Assembly: GCA_026018925.1 (NCBI GenBank)
Contig: JAKSZU010000005.1
Span: 85,856,886-85,920,885, forward strand
Reading direction: 5' to 3'
Source: Tupaia tana
Taxonomy: Eukaryota; Chordata; Mammalia; Scandentia; Tupaiidae
Length of the DNA stretch: 64,000 nucleotides
The position numbers and the translations under genes were made by a program. The notes under the pieces were generated by a model that was not told the origin of the DNA, did not search any database, and worked only from the letters and a program-made list of their open reading frames with translations. Numbering within the stretch: the stretch's first letter is position 1; the number at the start of each line of letters is the position of its first letter. Positions 22,360 through 33,359 of the stretch are shown here, piece by piece.

Positions 22360-22796
22360 TTTTAAATTAAAAAATGTGGTTAAATTCACATAACACAAAA
22401 TTTACCATCTTAATCATAGTTAAGCCTACAGTTCACTAAAGTTAAGTGCATTCACATTGTTGTTCAATCAATTTCCAGAATTCATCTCATTTTACAAAAT
22501 GGAAATTTTGTACCCATTAAACAATACCAAATTTCTCATCTTCGTATCTCTTAGCAACTACCGTTCTATATTTTGGTTCTATGGATTTGACTACTCCGAG
22601 TATCTCTTAAAATTGAAATCATGCAGTGTTTGTCTTTTGTGATTGGCTAATTTAATTCAGCAAAATGGCCTCAAGTTTTATCCATCTTGTAGAATGTATC
22701 AGTATTTTCTTTCTTTTTAAGGCTGAAGGTTGCTCTGTTGTATGTATATATAATATTTTGTTTATCCATTTATACATGGAGAGTTAGAAGAAGCAA
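22360..22796 (-). mobile_element. L1 3' region, minus strand
   Basis: The + strand shows antisense L1 landmarks in order: AATTTACCATCTTAATCATA, ACATTGTTGTTCAATC, TTTTGTACCCATTAAACAAT, GGATTTGACTACTC, TTGTCTTTTGTGATTGGCTA and TTTTGTTTATCCATTTATAC. A short SINE interrupts it, and it resumes at 23145. Confidence 0.85.
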
Positions 22797-22985
22797 GGTG
22801 GCGCCAGCAGGAGGCATGGCAGTTAAAGTACTGGACTTCCACATGGTTGATCATGGTTCAATCCCAGAGCTGGTGGCTTACATTCTCACTTTCCCACTCT
22901 CTCTCTCTCTCTCTCTGGTAAACTCATGTGCTCTGTAGCAAATTAAATAATAATAATAATGATAAATAAAATGAAATAAATTATT
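22797..22985 (+). mobile_element. SINE-A short form with AAT tail
   Basis: Box B is GGTTCAATCCC and a (CT)n tract follows. Unlike most short copies it keeps the AACTCATGTGCTCTGTAGC terminal motif. It sits inside the L1; between it and the L1 continuation, 22998-23144 holds about 150 bp of unrecognised sequence. Confidence 0.85.
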
Positions 22986-23144
22986 CTAAAAAAAAAAAGG
23001 AGTTGAGAGGAAGCAGTTCCATCTGGCCTCATCTTGTCACTAAGCCCCTTGCCCAGCCTAGATGTGGAGAGGGGGACTGTCTAGGTTTTATAGATCACCA
23101 CTGCAGTTGTACAGGTAAAAGAAGCAGAGGGAAAGCAGGGCCAT

Positions 23145-23290
23145 CATGAATGGACTCTTCTGTGGCTTCCAGCTTTTCAGTAATATAGATAATGTTGCTA
23201 TAAACGTGGATGTACAAATAGCATTTTAAGACCTTGTTTTTAATTTCCTTTAGAATATAACTAGAAGTTTTAACTTTTCTATTAAACTTT
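23145..23290 (-). mobile_element. L1, continuation past the SINE
   Basis: AATGTTGCTATAAACGTGGA and TGTACAAATAGCATTTTAAG continue the antisense L1 order broken at 22.8 kb. Confidence 0.75.
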
Positions 23291-24392
23291 ATCAGTATTG
23301 CAGAGATAAATTTTTATAGAAATTGGTTAAATTTAAAAAGTTTAATAAACTAATTTTAGGATACCACATCTCCTGCTCGCATATTTTCTTTAGTAGGTGT
23401 GTGGAGTTTTCAGTGTTTTTTTAGTTGGTACCTGGAATTTTAGGAACATTTCAACTAGTAAAATCTTGCTCATGTGTACATCTGGACCTATGGTTCCCTC
23501 TTCTCCAATTAAACAATTATACTTCCTTCTCAAACATAGGACATTACCTATGAAATGAGAGTTTTAGTTATAGGTTGCAACTTCAATGTTAAGATTTAAT
23601 TTTATCTTACTATCATACAGTGAGATATTCTTTAATGTTTCTTGAAGATCACGGTATAAAGTAAAATGATAAAATGTTAAGCACTATCACTATTTTAGAT
23701 TCCTTTTACCCTTAAATGCAAACTTTATTTGAAGATTTTTTTTTCAGTTTTAGTTCTTGAGGGTAAAATGGTATTGTACCCACAAATTGGCTCCAGTTAA
23801 TATACAAGGGAATTTGTTCATTAAAATTGGCACTAAACTAGCAGAAATCATTTAGCAGTTCCTGCTCTCACTCTGTAATCAAGATAAATGCCAATGTGCT
23901 TTCAAAGTTATTGCACCAATGAATTCTACGCTTTAGAAAATATATTTATTAAAAAGAAAACATTACCATGAAGCTTCTGAAAGCTACTCAGGATTACTAG
24001 TATTTATTTATTTATTTTTACTTCAAGGTATTTCTAACTCTTTTATAATGTGTGTGACAAAGTAATTATCCAATTTGCAATATCTCTCTTAGGTCTTGCC
24101 AAAATACAATCTGTGAGGCTTCAAATTTAATTTAGTTTAGCATTGTGAGAATTTCAACCACTACATTCAGTTTAGAAGCAATTTGGAGAACTAAGAGGCA
24201 GGATATGGGAAACACCTGCCAATTTTGGCATGACTTGAGTGTGGAACGATATAAACCATTTATAAGGAGTGAAATGATATGCCATGCACAGCCTTATATT
24301 GTAGTCATCAGCAATTTTGTTAAAATAGTGTTTTTCAAATTCACAAAATTGTAGTGTCATTCAGATGATACTTTTTAACTTTAAAAGTACAT
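23291..24392. other. Unassigned AT-rich DNA
   Basis: About 1.1 kb without a recognised element. Confidence 0.35.
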
Positions 24393-24560
24393 GTTGGGTC
24401 ACCAGGTGGCATGGCAGTTAGGGTACTGGATCCCACATGGCCCACCATATGGTTGGAGTCCCAGACCCTAGTCTGGGCATGTGTGTATTCATGCCCAAAA
24501 TCTTGAGAGGACTTTTGTCTCTCCCCAGCAAGTGCACATGCTCTATAGCTAAAAAACAAA
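24393..24560 (+). mobile_element. SINE-A with internal deletion
   Basis: The head GGGTCACCAGGTGGCATGGC and linker are present. The sequence then jumps from CTTGAGAGGA straight to TTTTGTCTCTCC, losing the hairpin, and ends TGCTCTATAGC. Confidence 0.8.
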
Positions 24561-25369
24561 TAAGTGAAAATACAGTAATTAATCAATTTATGGTTGAAAG
24601 GTAGATTTGCATGTATTATTTTGTGCACTTTTAAAAAGCAATAAGCTTATGATATACAACTCATTAAGAAAAGGTAAAAAAATAACTTGCCAATAAAATT
24701 TTACTCATTCAGATAAAAATATTTGAATCGCCAGTTAAATAAAATTTCTGTTAGTTACAACACATTTAAGCCAAAGGCATTCAAATTAATCAAGAAGCAG
24801 TCCCTAATGATAAAAAATTTAAAAAAAAACTCTTCAAAAAAAATGTTAGAATGGCACTATGATTATAAAAGCTGAAATTGAAAAAAAAAGTGTAAATCAT
24901 ATTAGAACTAGCAAGACACATAGTGTATTGCTCATTGTAAGGGCAATATACAAAAAAAAAAGGCAAATTGAAATTATAATGAAAAATGCATATCACTGCC
25001 AATGGCAAGCCAAATTTTCATGTGCTATATTACATATCCATGTTACTGAACCTCCAAGCTCCATCTCACCTCAGATTCTCCTCACACAGAACGCCAAACT
25101 CTGCGTAAATGAGGGTAACCATTAAGAGGTTTCTCAGAGGGAGATGAGAGAGAGACTGTCTCTCAAATTCGCCTTCCAAACTAACTTAAGTCAGAGACTT
25201 TTAAAGGGTAGTTCTCCTAAAGAGTCAGAGTTCAGATGGCTGTTCCTCCTCAGATAGCAGACACAATACTTTACAATGCTTTCTTTAATGTTGCGGAAGT
25301 TTGAACCCACCATCTGGTCAGTGTTGGTTTATCTCTGGGAGGGGAGACTTCCCTCAGTGCTCTTTGTAT
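24561..25369. other. Unassigned DNA
   Basis: AT-rich to 25000, then more balanced to 25300. Nothing recognised. Confidence 0.35.
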
Positions 25370-25547
25370 ACATTAAAAGTTAATCAAGTGGATTGTAATG
25401 AAAGCAAACCTAATGGATGTTTGCTACAAAATTACAAAATACATAGGACATCTGAAAATATTATTGAAAGAAATGTAGATGATCTGAATAAGTACATGTT
25501 GATTCTAAAAAGCATAATGATACAGTTTTATAAAACTAGATAAGTTG
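25370..25547 (+). mobile_element. L1 ORF2 fragment, left part
   Basis: GAAAGAAATGTAGATGATCT and the L1-like run into TGACTCTAAAATTCATA (here broken at AGTTG by a SINE) are reverse-transcriptase coding DNA with stops. Confidence 0.6.
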
Positions 25548-25799
25548 GGAACCAGCAGTTAGCATAATGGCTATGTCGCTGGACTCCCACGTAGTCAACC
25601 GCGGTTCGCGTCTCGGACCCGGTGGTTTAAAACTCACGCTGGGCGCATGTGCGTGCGTGCCCAAGATCCCGAGAGGAGAATGGAGGAGAAGGGATTGCGG
25701 CGTGACCATCCCCCCTGGGGGGTGATTTCTCGCTTTCTGTCTCTATGTTTCTCTCTGTCTGTCTGGCAAGCACACACGCCCTATAGCGAAAAACCTCTC

Positions 25800-25824
<25 letters not shown>
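25548..25824 (+). mobile_element. SINE-A, young, inside an L1
   Basis: The 16-bp TSD AAAACTAGATAAGTTG is perfect (25532-25547, 25825-25840). Box A is TAGCATAATGG and box B GGTTCGCGTCT. The tail is a pure run of about 28 A, as expected for a recent insertion. Confidence 0.97.
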
Positions 25825-25830
<6 letters not shown>

Positions 25831-25840
25831 AGATAAGTTG

Positions 25841-25985
25841 ACTCTGAAACTCATAAACATAGTCCAAGTCAACATTAGCCAGAACATTTTAGAGAAAATA
25901 CAGGATAGGAATTTATTCTAATAGAAATTATTGTATTATACTATTAATGCTTTTGGTACTGCAAGAATAGCCCCTGTCTATATAT
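25841..25985 (+). mobile_element. L1 ORF2 fragment, right part
   Basis: ACTCTGAAACTCATAAACAT, TAGCCAGAACATTTTAGAGA and GCTTTTGGTACTGCAAGAAT keep the ORF2 order across the SINE. Confidence 0.65.
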
Positions 25986-26289
25986 TTTTTTTCTACTTGT
26001 TTATTAATAATGAACTTAATTTGTTTTTGTTATCATTGTACCCAGAAGAAAACAACACTGATCTCAAACATTTTTGCATCAGGGTGTGACTATAATAAAT
26101 TCGTCTGGCTAATTTGACATTACTGAAAGTAAGCTGGCATTGGGAAGGGAAGTCTTTGCTTTCTCTATAAATAAAGCCACTCATTATTTGTTCTTTTCTT
26201 TTTTCTCCCAAGCTTAAAATCAGATGAAACAGGAAAACTGGACTGGAAAATACAACACTTTATTAAAATATCTTTTGTTCATTTGTTTT

Positions 26290-26535
26290 CATAAAGAGAC
26301 TTTTGTTATAGAGCATGTGCATTCACAAGAGACACAGAGAAAGACAGAGAAACTGATAAATCACTCCCCAGGGGGGACGGTCACACTGCAATCCCTTCTC
26401 CTCCATTCTCCTTTCAGAATTTTGGGCATGCACACACAGGCACTGGTGTGAGTTTCAACTCTCCTGGCCCAGGGCTCAAACTGCAGTCAACCTGTAGGAG
26501 TCCAGCTCCTTAACCACTACGCCACCGGCTGCATC
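26290..26535 (-). mobile_element. SINE-A, older copy
   Basis: The head ends ACTACGCCACCGGCTGCATCC and the hairpin is CTCCCCAGGGGGGAC. The box B region is GGGCTCAAACTGC. Confidence 0.85.
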
Positions 26536-26559
26536 CATGTTGAAATAATTATTTTTAAA

Positions 26560-26709
26560 ATGGAGGAGCAGGCTAGCCTGTGACCTGATGGTTGAAACAG
26601 GTGGACCACATATGGCCGATCAAACCTTGTGGTTTGATCCCCCAACCCGACAACCCGGCAGCTTGAGAAACAACAAGGTACATGGGTGTATGCAAAATCT
26701 ACAAGGGAG
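26560..26709 (+). mobile_element. Older SINE-A, left half, split by a young SINE-A
   Basis: Head AGGCTAGCCTGTGACCTGAT, a box B-like TGGTTTGATCCCC and the CATGGGTGTATGC linker, interrupted exactly at the TSD of the young copy. Confidence 0.8.
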
Positions 26710-26977
26710 GGAACCAGCAGTTAGCGTAATGGCTATGTCGCTGGACTCCCACGTAGTCGACCGCGCGTTCGCGTCTCGGACCCGGTGGCTTACAACTCAC
26801 GCCGGGCGCATGTGCGTGCGTGCCCAAGATCCCGAGAGGAGAATGGAGGAGAAGGGATTGTGGCGTGACCATCCCCCCTGGGGGGTGATTTCTCGCTTTC
26901 TGTCTCTCTGTCTCTCTCTGTCTGTCCGGCGAGCGCACGCGCCCTATAGCGAAAAACCTCTCAAAAAAAAAAAAAAA
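26710..26977 (+). mobile_element. SINE-A, near-consensus, nested in an older SINE
   Basis: TSD AAAATCTACAAGGGAG is perfect (26694-26709, 26978-26993). It holds box A TAGCGTAATGG (26722-26732), the hairpin CCCCCCTGGGGGG and a pure A tail. CpGs are intact at nearly every site where other copies show TG or CA. Box B has GTTCGCGTC, so a key position differs from the canonical GGTTCGANTCC. Confidence 0.97.
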
Positions 26978-26993
26978 AAAATCTACAAGGGAG

Positions 26994-27108
26994 AAGAGAT
27001 GAAGGAGAGGGAATTGTGGCATGGCCATTCCTCATGAAGGGTCTAATTTTCACTTTCTCTCTCTGTCTCTGTCACTGTTAAGTGCACATGCCTTTTGGCA
27101 AAGGTTTT
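26994..27108 (+). mobile_element. Older SINE-A, right half
   Basis: After the TSD the older copy resumes with AAGAGATGAAGGAGAGGGAA and ends TTAAGTGCACATGCCTTTTG, completing the element begun at 26560. Confidence 0.85.
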
Positions 27109-27109
27109 T

Positions 27110-28374
27110 TTAAAAATAGAGCAGAGAGACCACAAGCTTCCAGAGATTTCTCTAGACACTGGGAAATACAAGTAAATAAATTCTTCCATAGAGCCTCCAG
27201 AAAGCAGTAAATAACTGTCAAAAACTTTATTTCGGCCAAGCAGGACCTCTATTGGTCTTTGGACCCAAAGAACTAGACTACAGTAAATGGTGTGTTTTAA
27301 ACTGCAAGTGTGAGATAATTTGTTACAACAATATAGGAAATAGATGATAAATAGATAGATGATAGACAAAGAGAGATAGCTATCTGTATAGGCATGTGCA
27401 TATATAAACACAGGGCCCCTGAAGTAGAGATCAGATCATTTTTTGTAACAGCAATAACTCATAGTGTTAACTTCCTGTATCCAAGATTTCTTACTGCACA
27501 ATATAATGTGGGCCAGATGTCGCCTGTGCAAGCAGGGGAGTTTGCACTACTGGAGAGAAATCCCAGAATTATAAAACTTAGAACTCATAAGGGGGCAGCA
27601 CATCTGCCCTCCTGCCCTTTGAAGAGAGAGACACCCTTACTTTGGAGTGTAAAATCGATCCTCTCTGCAGACAGGATGAAGTCTCCAGCTTTCCTGCACA
27701 CGATTGGAATTTAAAACAAATGGCTCTGTAAGGACAAATTTCAAATCTCCCAAGAGAAATAAACAATCTCTGACTTCCAAGGTATGGTTTCCATTAATCA
27801 TTCTTTAACCCAGATGCTAGTGTTTTTTTTTTTTTTTTTTTTTTTTTTCTGAAAACCTTAGCAATGCAGGGATGTGAAAATATGAATGGAGCATGTATCA
27901 GAAAATTCCATCAGTCCCACGATTTTTCCTACAGAAAGAGGAACAGATAAGTCTATATAATTACAATTCAAGAGTTTTTTTAAGAGGTTCCAGAGAAGGT
28001 GTGTGCTGAATGTATTTTGGGGAAAAAAAATTTTTAAAAAGCAAGTTGATACAAAATGCTACAGGATCAATTTATAGCAAAATAATACTGTAGAAACTCT
28101 ATATGACAGATACCCTGTCATCCTATTGATGTAAATATGTGACGATGATTAAAAGAATGAATATAATTCAAAGTATAATTTACTATTATATTTTATTTTG
28201 GGGAGGTGAATATTTAGATAAAGATCTCTTTAATAAATCTGTAATCCTTCATTCAAACTAAATGACCGTTGTGAATGTATCTAGCTCAAGAACATGAAAA
28301 TATATTTCAGTTTTATTATATTTGAATCATAATTTATGAGCTACCACCATAACAATTTTCATTATCTAACTCTT
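27110..28374. other. Unassigned DNA with a poly-T run
   Basis: A GATA-like patch lies near 27340-27380 and a 27-base poly-T at 27822-27848. The stretch 27400-27790 has balanced composition and a 106-codon open frame, but no recognisable product. Confidence 0.35.
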
Positions 28375-29867
28375 TCCACTGATGTGGAAAGATTTGGCAT
28401 TTCAGCCCCTCTCTGGGACATTCTTTAATTACTTTGTCAAAGGGACATCCTCCCAGGGGGGCAGAACTTTGGTCAATTCACATGGCCGTGCACTTGGCTT
28501 TGAAGGAGAAATGGCCAGACATTGAGATTATATCCTGACTCATGATATGTGGCCCATGGGCTAGCTGGGATGGTCAGTGATTTGGAAGCAAAAAGATTCA
28601 AAAATTGATTGAAAAAAAATTTAGGGATGAGTCATGTAAATGGGGCCCCTGGGGGCCTCGAGGGTGAAGATACCATGTCCCATGTGAATGTTCACCAAAG
28701 AGTGATCTCATCAGAGAAAGATTTCAGAAATCAAGTGAACAAAATCATCTATTTTGTGGATACAGGTTAGCTTCTTTACCCAGCTGCCCCTGTCATTGCC
28801 CAGTGGACTCATGAACAAAGGGGCCATTGTGACAGAAAAAGAGATTAGACATGGCAGCATGGGATCCAGACCATCCCAGCTACAACTCCCAGTGAGTGTC
28901 CAATTGCCAATAGCAGACAGTAACATTGAACAACCTCCCACCACAACCATTTGTCATCATCCCCAGGGTGATCAGCCAGCTACCTGGTGGCAGGTTAGTT
29001 ATATGGAGAGCTCTATCATGGAAGAGGCAGCATTTTGTCTTTACTGAAATAGACACTAGTGTTGGATATCAAGTTGCCTTCTCTGTGATTATTCTGCCAA
29101 ACAATAATTTGTGGACTTATAGAATGCCTTATCCATTTCATAGCATTCCATACAACATTGATTTGGTTTCTCTCAAAGGATTCACTTTATTAACAAAAGA
29201 AGGCATCGATTAGCCCGTGATCACAGGATTCATTGGTATTTCTTTGTTTCTTACCCTTCTGAAGGAATTAGGTGAAATGTTCCTTTGAAGACACAATTAC
29301 AGAACCAGGCTGTACCTGAATACCTTGAATAGCTGCGGGAAAGAGTTCTCCAGAAGGTTGTATAGTGTTCAGGTTCATTATCCACTGTATGGGTGTTATT
29401 TCTCTGACAGCCAGGGTTCATGGGATCAGGAAGTAAGGGGGTAGAAATGAGAATGGCACCACTCATTACCCCTCATTACCCACTAGTAAAAAAAATTGTT
29501 TCTTGTTCCCAGGAATTTGTGTTATGTATGTTGGCCTAGATGTCTTGGTTCCAAAAGGAAGACTGTTTCTATTAGGAAACAAATTTATTCCATTAAACTG
29601 CATAAAAACTGTTACCCAGCTATTCTGATGCACACAAGCCTCTGATACAGGCAAAGAGGGGAGTACTGTGTTGGCTGTGGTGATTGATCCAGAGTAACAA
29701 AGGGAGGTTGGACTATTTCTTCACAATACAGGTAAATAAGGATAGTCTGGAGTGCAGAAAATACCTTAGAGCATCCCTTGGTATTACCATGTCCTATGAT
29801 TAAGGTCATTGGGAAAACTCTATTTAAACTAATCAAGGGGGAATGTCCTGGTCTTTTAAAGATGAAT
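28375..29867 (+). mobile_element. ERV-L provirus, decayed pol 3' half (RNase H, integrase, dUTPase)
   Basis: Class III endogenous retrovirus (ERV-L) internal DNA on the + strand. The order seen is the end of RNase H (about 28480-28740), the integrase zinc-binding region (28790-28960) and the integrase core start (28970-29100). After a more broken stretch comes the dUTPase-like segment (29420-29850), typical of ERV-L and placed after integrase there. All frames carry stops and frameshifts; the longest open pieces are under 100 codons. Gag, reverse transcriptase and the 5' LTR are missing. A SINE separates it from the rest of the 3' internal region. Recognition rests on remembered family features, not on a search. 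Confidence 0.8.
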
Positions 29868-29871
29868 GTTT

Positions 29872-30160
29872 AGAGACCAGCAGATGGTTATTACGTTGCT
29901 GGACTTCCACATAACCAACTGTGGTTCAAGTCCCCACACCTGGCAGCTTAAAACTCTTCCCAGGTGCATATGTATGTGTACCCAAAATGTTGACAGGAAA
30001 ATGGAAGAGAAGGGGATTGCAGCATGGCCATCCACCCTGGGGGATGGGTTCTCACTTTCTGTCTCTCTATATCTCTCTGACTCTTTCTGTTTTCTAGAGA
30101 CAAATCTCTGTAGGAAAAATCTCCATAGGAAACTCTCCCCCCCCCAAAAAAAAAAAGAAG
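29872..30160 (+). mobile_element. SINE-A inside the ERV-L
   Basis: Box B is GGTTCAAGTCC and the hairpin CACCCTGGGGGATG. An extra segment near 30085-30140 (TTTCTAGAGACAAATC, then TAGGAAAAATCTCC and TAGGAAACTCTCC) repeats the terminal region. A short GTTTAG repeat flanks it. Confidence 0.85.
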
Positions 30161-30164
30161 AAAA

Positions 30165-30593
30165 AGGTTTAGCTTTACTTCACCTGATAAAACTCCCATG
30201 ACCAACTAAGTTGTTGCATGCAAAGAGAATATAGAAATGGGTAGCATAAAACGATAGTTTATAAATACAAGCTATGACCCATATGATAAGCTACAGAAAT
30301 GAGAACATTTTCCTTAGTCTCTTGCTCCTTATGTAATACAAGATGCTTTGACTTTATATCAGTCATTAGATACTGTTAATTTTTCATCATAGTATTAAAG
30401 TTATGGAATATCAGGAGAAGAGTAAATAACACTCAAGGACTTTCTCTCTTCTGGGGGGAAATATTAGCATATTTTGGTTCTTCTCAGGATATTTGTGTCA
30501 TATTAGAAAGAATTTTGGTCCTTGTTATCTTTGGAGATTAAGTATGGTTTTAAGGAGATAGATATGGGTGGCAAACTGGCAATCAGTAAATTT
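30165..30593 (+). mobile_element. ERV-L internal region before the 3' LTR
   Basis: Low-complexity, non-coding DNA between the dUTPase segment and the LTR start, where ERV-L elements carry a non-env spacer. Assigned by position more than by sequence. Confidence 0.5.
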
Positions 30594-30884
30594 GTGATGA
30601 TTAATTTTTAGGTCAACAAGACTGGACTAAGTAATGCCAGGTAGCTGGTAAAATATTATTTATGATAAGTCTATAAAGTATTTTCCAGTATTTAACATTA
30701 GAATGAGTAATGAAAATTACTCATAGCTATATGCGTGAGAATCATCTGATATTTTGAGAGCCATAATAAAACAAAATTGCAGGGGGAATAAAAAGGTTAT
30801 TTTGCACTACTTTCTTGATATGGGAGATCTGTCTTCTCTTGCCCTCCTTCATTGTTGCTCCTATTCTCATATCTTTAAACTCAG
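30594..30884 (+). mobile_element. ERV-L 3' LTR (MLT2-like), partial
   Basis: It begins TGTGATGATTAATTTTTAGG followed by TCAACAAGACTGGACTAAG, the typical opening of MLT2-type LTRs. GCAGGGGGAATAAAAAGG and a CTTGATATGGGAGATCTGTC stretch sit at the expected downstream places. The right end is lost. Confidence 0.7.
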
Positions 30885-30985
30885 ATTGCTACTCCCACCA
30901 ATCCCACCTTTTAAAACCACCACATTGAAGATTAGGTTTCAACATATGAATTTGGGGGTAACCCGAGTACTTCAGTATTAATTAA
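30885..30985 (-). mobile_element. MaLR-type LTR fragment
   Basis: CACCTTTTAAAACCACCACA then TTTCAACATATGAATTTGGG is the complement of the start of MLT1-like LTRs. Confidence 0.55.
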
Positions 30986-31212
30986 AAATATGATTACAAT
31001 CCTTCATTTGAAAAGATAGGGAAAATATATTTATTTGTTCTGTTTTGTTGTTAATCTGTAATGATGCTCTGATATTGTTTGTTTCACACATTAGATTGCT
31101 TGCTTCTTGCTTTACCAGTCTCGTTACCAATCACAAACATGAAAGAGTGTCTTCAAAAGTTCACAGAAAATATACATAGTAAAAAAATTCTGCATGGGTT
31201 TCAAAAATTATA

Positions 31213-31448
31213 CTTTTTTTGTGAGAGATTTTTGCTATAGTGCCCATGTACTCACCAGAGAGGTAGAAAGTGAGAAATCACCCCCCAGGGAAATAGCCAC
31301 ATTACAATCCCTTCTCCTCCATTCTCCTTTCTGGATTTTTGGGGCACACATGCCCAGCATGAGTTTTAAGTTGCCAGGTCCAGGACTCTAACTGCAGTCC
31401 ACTACGTGGTAGTCCAACAATGTAACCATTATGCCACTTGCTGGTCTC
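31213..31448 (-). mobile_element. SINE-A
   Basis: Complete but shortened in the GA-rich tract, with hairpin CACCCCCCAGGGAAATAG. The head complement ends GCCACTTGCTGGTCTCC. Confidence 0.87.
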
Positions 31449-31625
31449 CAAATAAGTCATCCTTTAATTTTGCTTTTTAACAAACTTTTTTATGTTCCTT
31501 TATATTATCGTTTTTTTAAATTATGGTTTTCCTCAAAACATATGATTAAGAATCAAAAATTATATGCTGAATTGTATGAAAAGATGCATTTTGTTATCAT
31601 ATGCTATGGAAATAGTATTCTTTTA

Positions 31626-31900
31626 GGGACCAGCAATTAGCGTAATGGCTATGTCGCTGGACTTCCACGTAGTCAACTGCGGTTCGAGTCCCGGACCCGG
31701 TGTCTTAAATTCACGCCGGGCGCATGTGCGTGTGTGCCCAAGATCCCGAGAGGAGAATGGAGGAGAAAGGATTGCGGCGTGGCCATGCCCCCTGGGGGGT
31801 GATTTCCTGCTTTTTGTCTCTCTGTCTCTCTCTGTCTGTCTGGTGAGCGCACGTGCCCTATAGCAAAAACCTCTCCAAAAAAAAGAAAAAAAATAAAAAA
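31626..31900 (+). mobile_element. SINE-A, young, with canonical boxes
   Basis: TSD GAAATAGTATTCTTTTA is perfect over 17 bp (31609-31625, 31901-31917). Box A TAGCGTAATGG (31638-31648) and box B GGTTCGAGTCC (31681-31691) both match the Pol III consensus. The full body and a tail interrupted by G and T follow. Confidence 0.97.
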
Positions 31901-32482
31901 GAAATAGTATTCTTTTATTACTTTGATGCTAGGCAAGATTCTAGATGCTCTGCTGCAGCACTCACCCTTATTGCATTGTTCTGCATTAGAAATAAGTACA
32001 GTTATATTTCTTGTCCATATGAGTAGAAGAAACAAGATTCAATTTTAAAATGCCATTTGATAAAATGTGAAAGGCATCATTTAGCATGTAAATTATAGTG
32101 GACTACCTTGTCTGCATTAGCAGATCAGAGCCTTAGACACAACCTGCCAATATTGTGCAATTTTATTTGCCCAAGTGAATCATCTGCAAAACAGATTACA
32201 CATCTATTGTCAAAATAGAATCAAATACTGGCTGACCATAGTGATATTTTTAAAAAAGTTTTGTATTATAAAACATAAAAAGCAAATATTTTGTCAGAGT
32301 GAATAGTCATGCATTATTAAATAAAATGAAATAAAAATAGGTAAAATAAAAGTTTATTTGTAGTAAGATTTCTAATTTTCTTCAGCTTATTCTAAATTAT
32401 ATGTGTGAAAAGAAGATCTAGTATTCATTTTTATAGCATCAACACTGAGAGTATTTTTCTTTATTTTACTTTTATTATCATA

Positions 32483-32484
<2 letters not shown>

Positions 32485-32531
<47 letters not shown>

Positions 32532-32532
32532 T
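32485..32532. repeat. (AT)n microsatellite
   Basis: About 19 AT units followed by four AC units. Confidence 0.95.
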
Positions 32533-33063
32533 ATATCCACTATCAATCACTTCCTACTTTTCTATGTAATATTGTCTTTTATAATTTGATTTTTTCTTCA
32601 ATTTCTTTTCAAGCAAATGTTAACTATAAACTAATTGCAGTAGCCAATACACACCAGGATTTTTTCCTAAATATGCTGATACTTGTCCCACCTCCTCTCC
32701 CCGCAGCCCTTATTCATCAGCACACATTTTCTCTCCTAATTGTGGGGCAACTCTACAGAGGGTTAAGCATTTTTTCTTTTATTTTTCATTTGTTTTAGAT
32801 TGTTTTTAATTGATATTTTTTTGGCTGTCCTTTTTGTCTTCAAATTCATTAAAATATCTGTGAAAATCAATGTTATTTTCACTTTTTTTTTTTCTTTTAA
32901 TTGGTACTTTAAAGGTAATTGTGAAATAAATAACCTCTTAGGCTCTTGGGACACACTCTAAACTCTGTACATTATAATTTAAATCACCATATAAAATTAC
33001 AAATGGTCTAACACAGATACCTCCTAGGTATAATACACATTATATTTTATATAATGTATTTAC

Positions 33064-33069
<6 letters not shown>

Positions 33070-33106
<37 letters not shown>
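33070..33106. repeat. (AT)n microsatellite
   Basis: About 18 AT units. Confidence 0.95.
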
Positions 33107-33108
<2 letters not shown>

Positions 33109-33174
33109 ACTAGCCCAGACAAAAACCTTTTTTTCCCCCATTTTTCCAGTTGTTAGTAAAAATACTGAAGATTG

Positions 33175-33358
33175 GGGCCAGCAGCAGGTGGTGTGGTGGT
33201 TAAGGTGTTGGACTCCTACATGACTGACTGTATTTTATTTTGAGTCCCTTATCTGGCAGCTTGCTTTCTCACTTTCCCTCTCTTTCTGACTCTCTCTGGT
33301 TAGTACCTGTGCTCTATAGCGAATTAAATTATAATAATAGTAATAAAATTAAATAATC
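33175..33358 (+). mobile_element. SINE-A short form with AAT tail
   Basis: Head GGGGCCAGCAGCAGGTGGTG, a box B region altered by an inserted TTTTATTT, terminal motif TGTGCTCTATAGCGAATTAA and a TAATAATAGTAATAA tail. Confidence 0.86.
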
Positions 33359-33359
33359 C

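Larger units (their letters stand above)
31918..33174. other. Unassigned AT-rich DNA with two TA tracts
   Basis: Apart from the two (TA)n arrays given separately, no repeat family is recognised. Confidence 0.35.

Noticed and set aside
26588-27037. A 149-codon open frame on the plus strand
   Set aside because: Made entirely of the nested SINE-A pair.
27394-27714. A 106-codon open frame in DNA of balanced composition
   Set aside because: No domain, signal peptide or family resemblance, and no splice-site or promoter context that I can defend.
28754-29213. Overlapping open frames of 95-97 codons with protein-like content
   Set aside because: They belong to the decayed ERV-L integrase region; a frame change between them and stops on both sides rule out a host exon.
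31626-31700. A tRNA gene suggested by intact box A and box B
   Set aside because: The sequence is the head of a SINE-A; the acceptor stem does not close and the same head occurs dozens of times.
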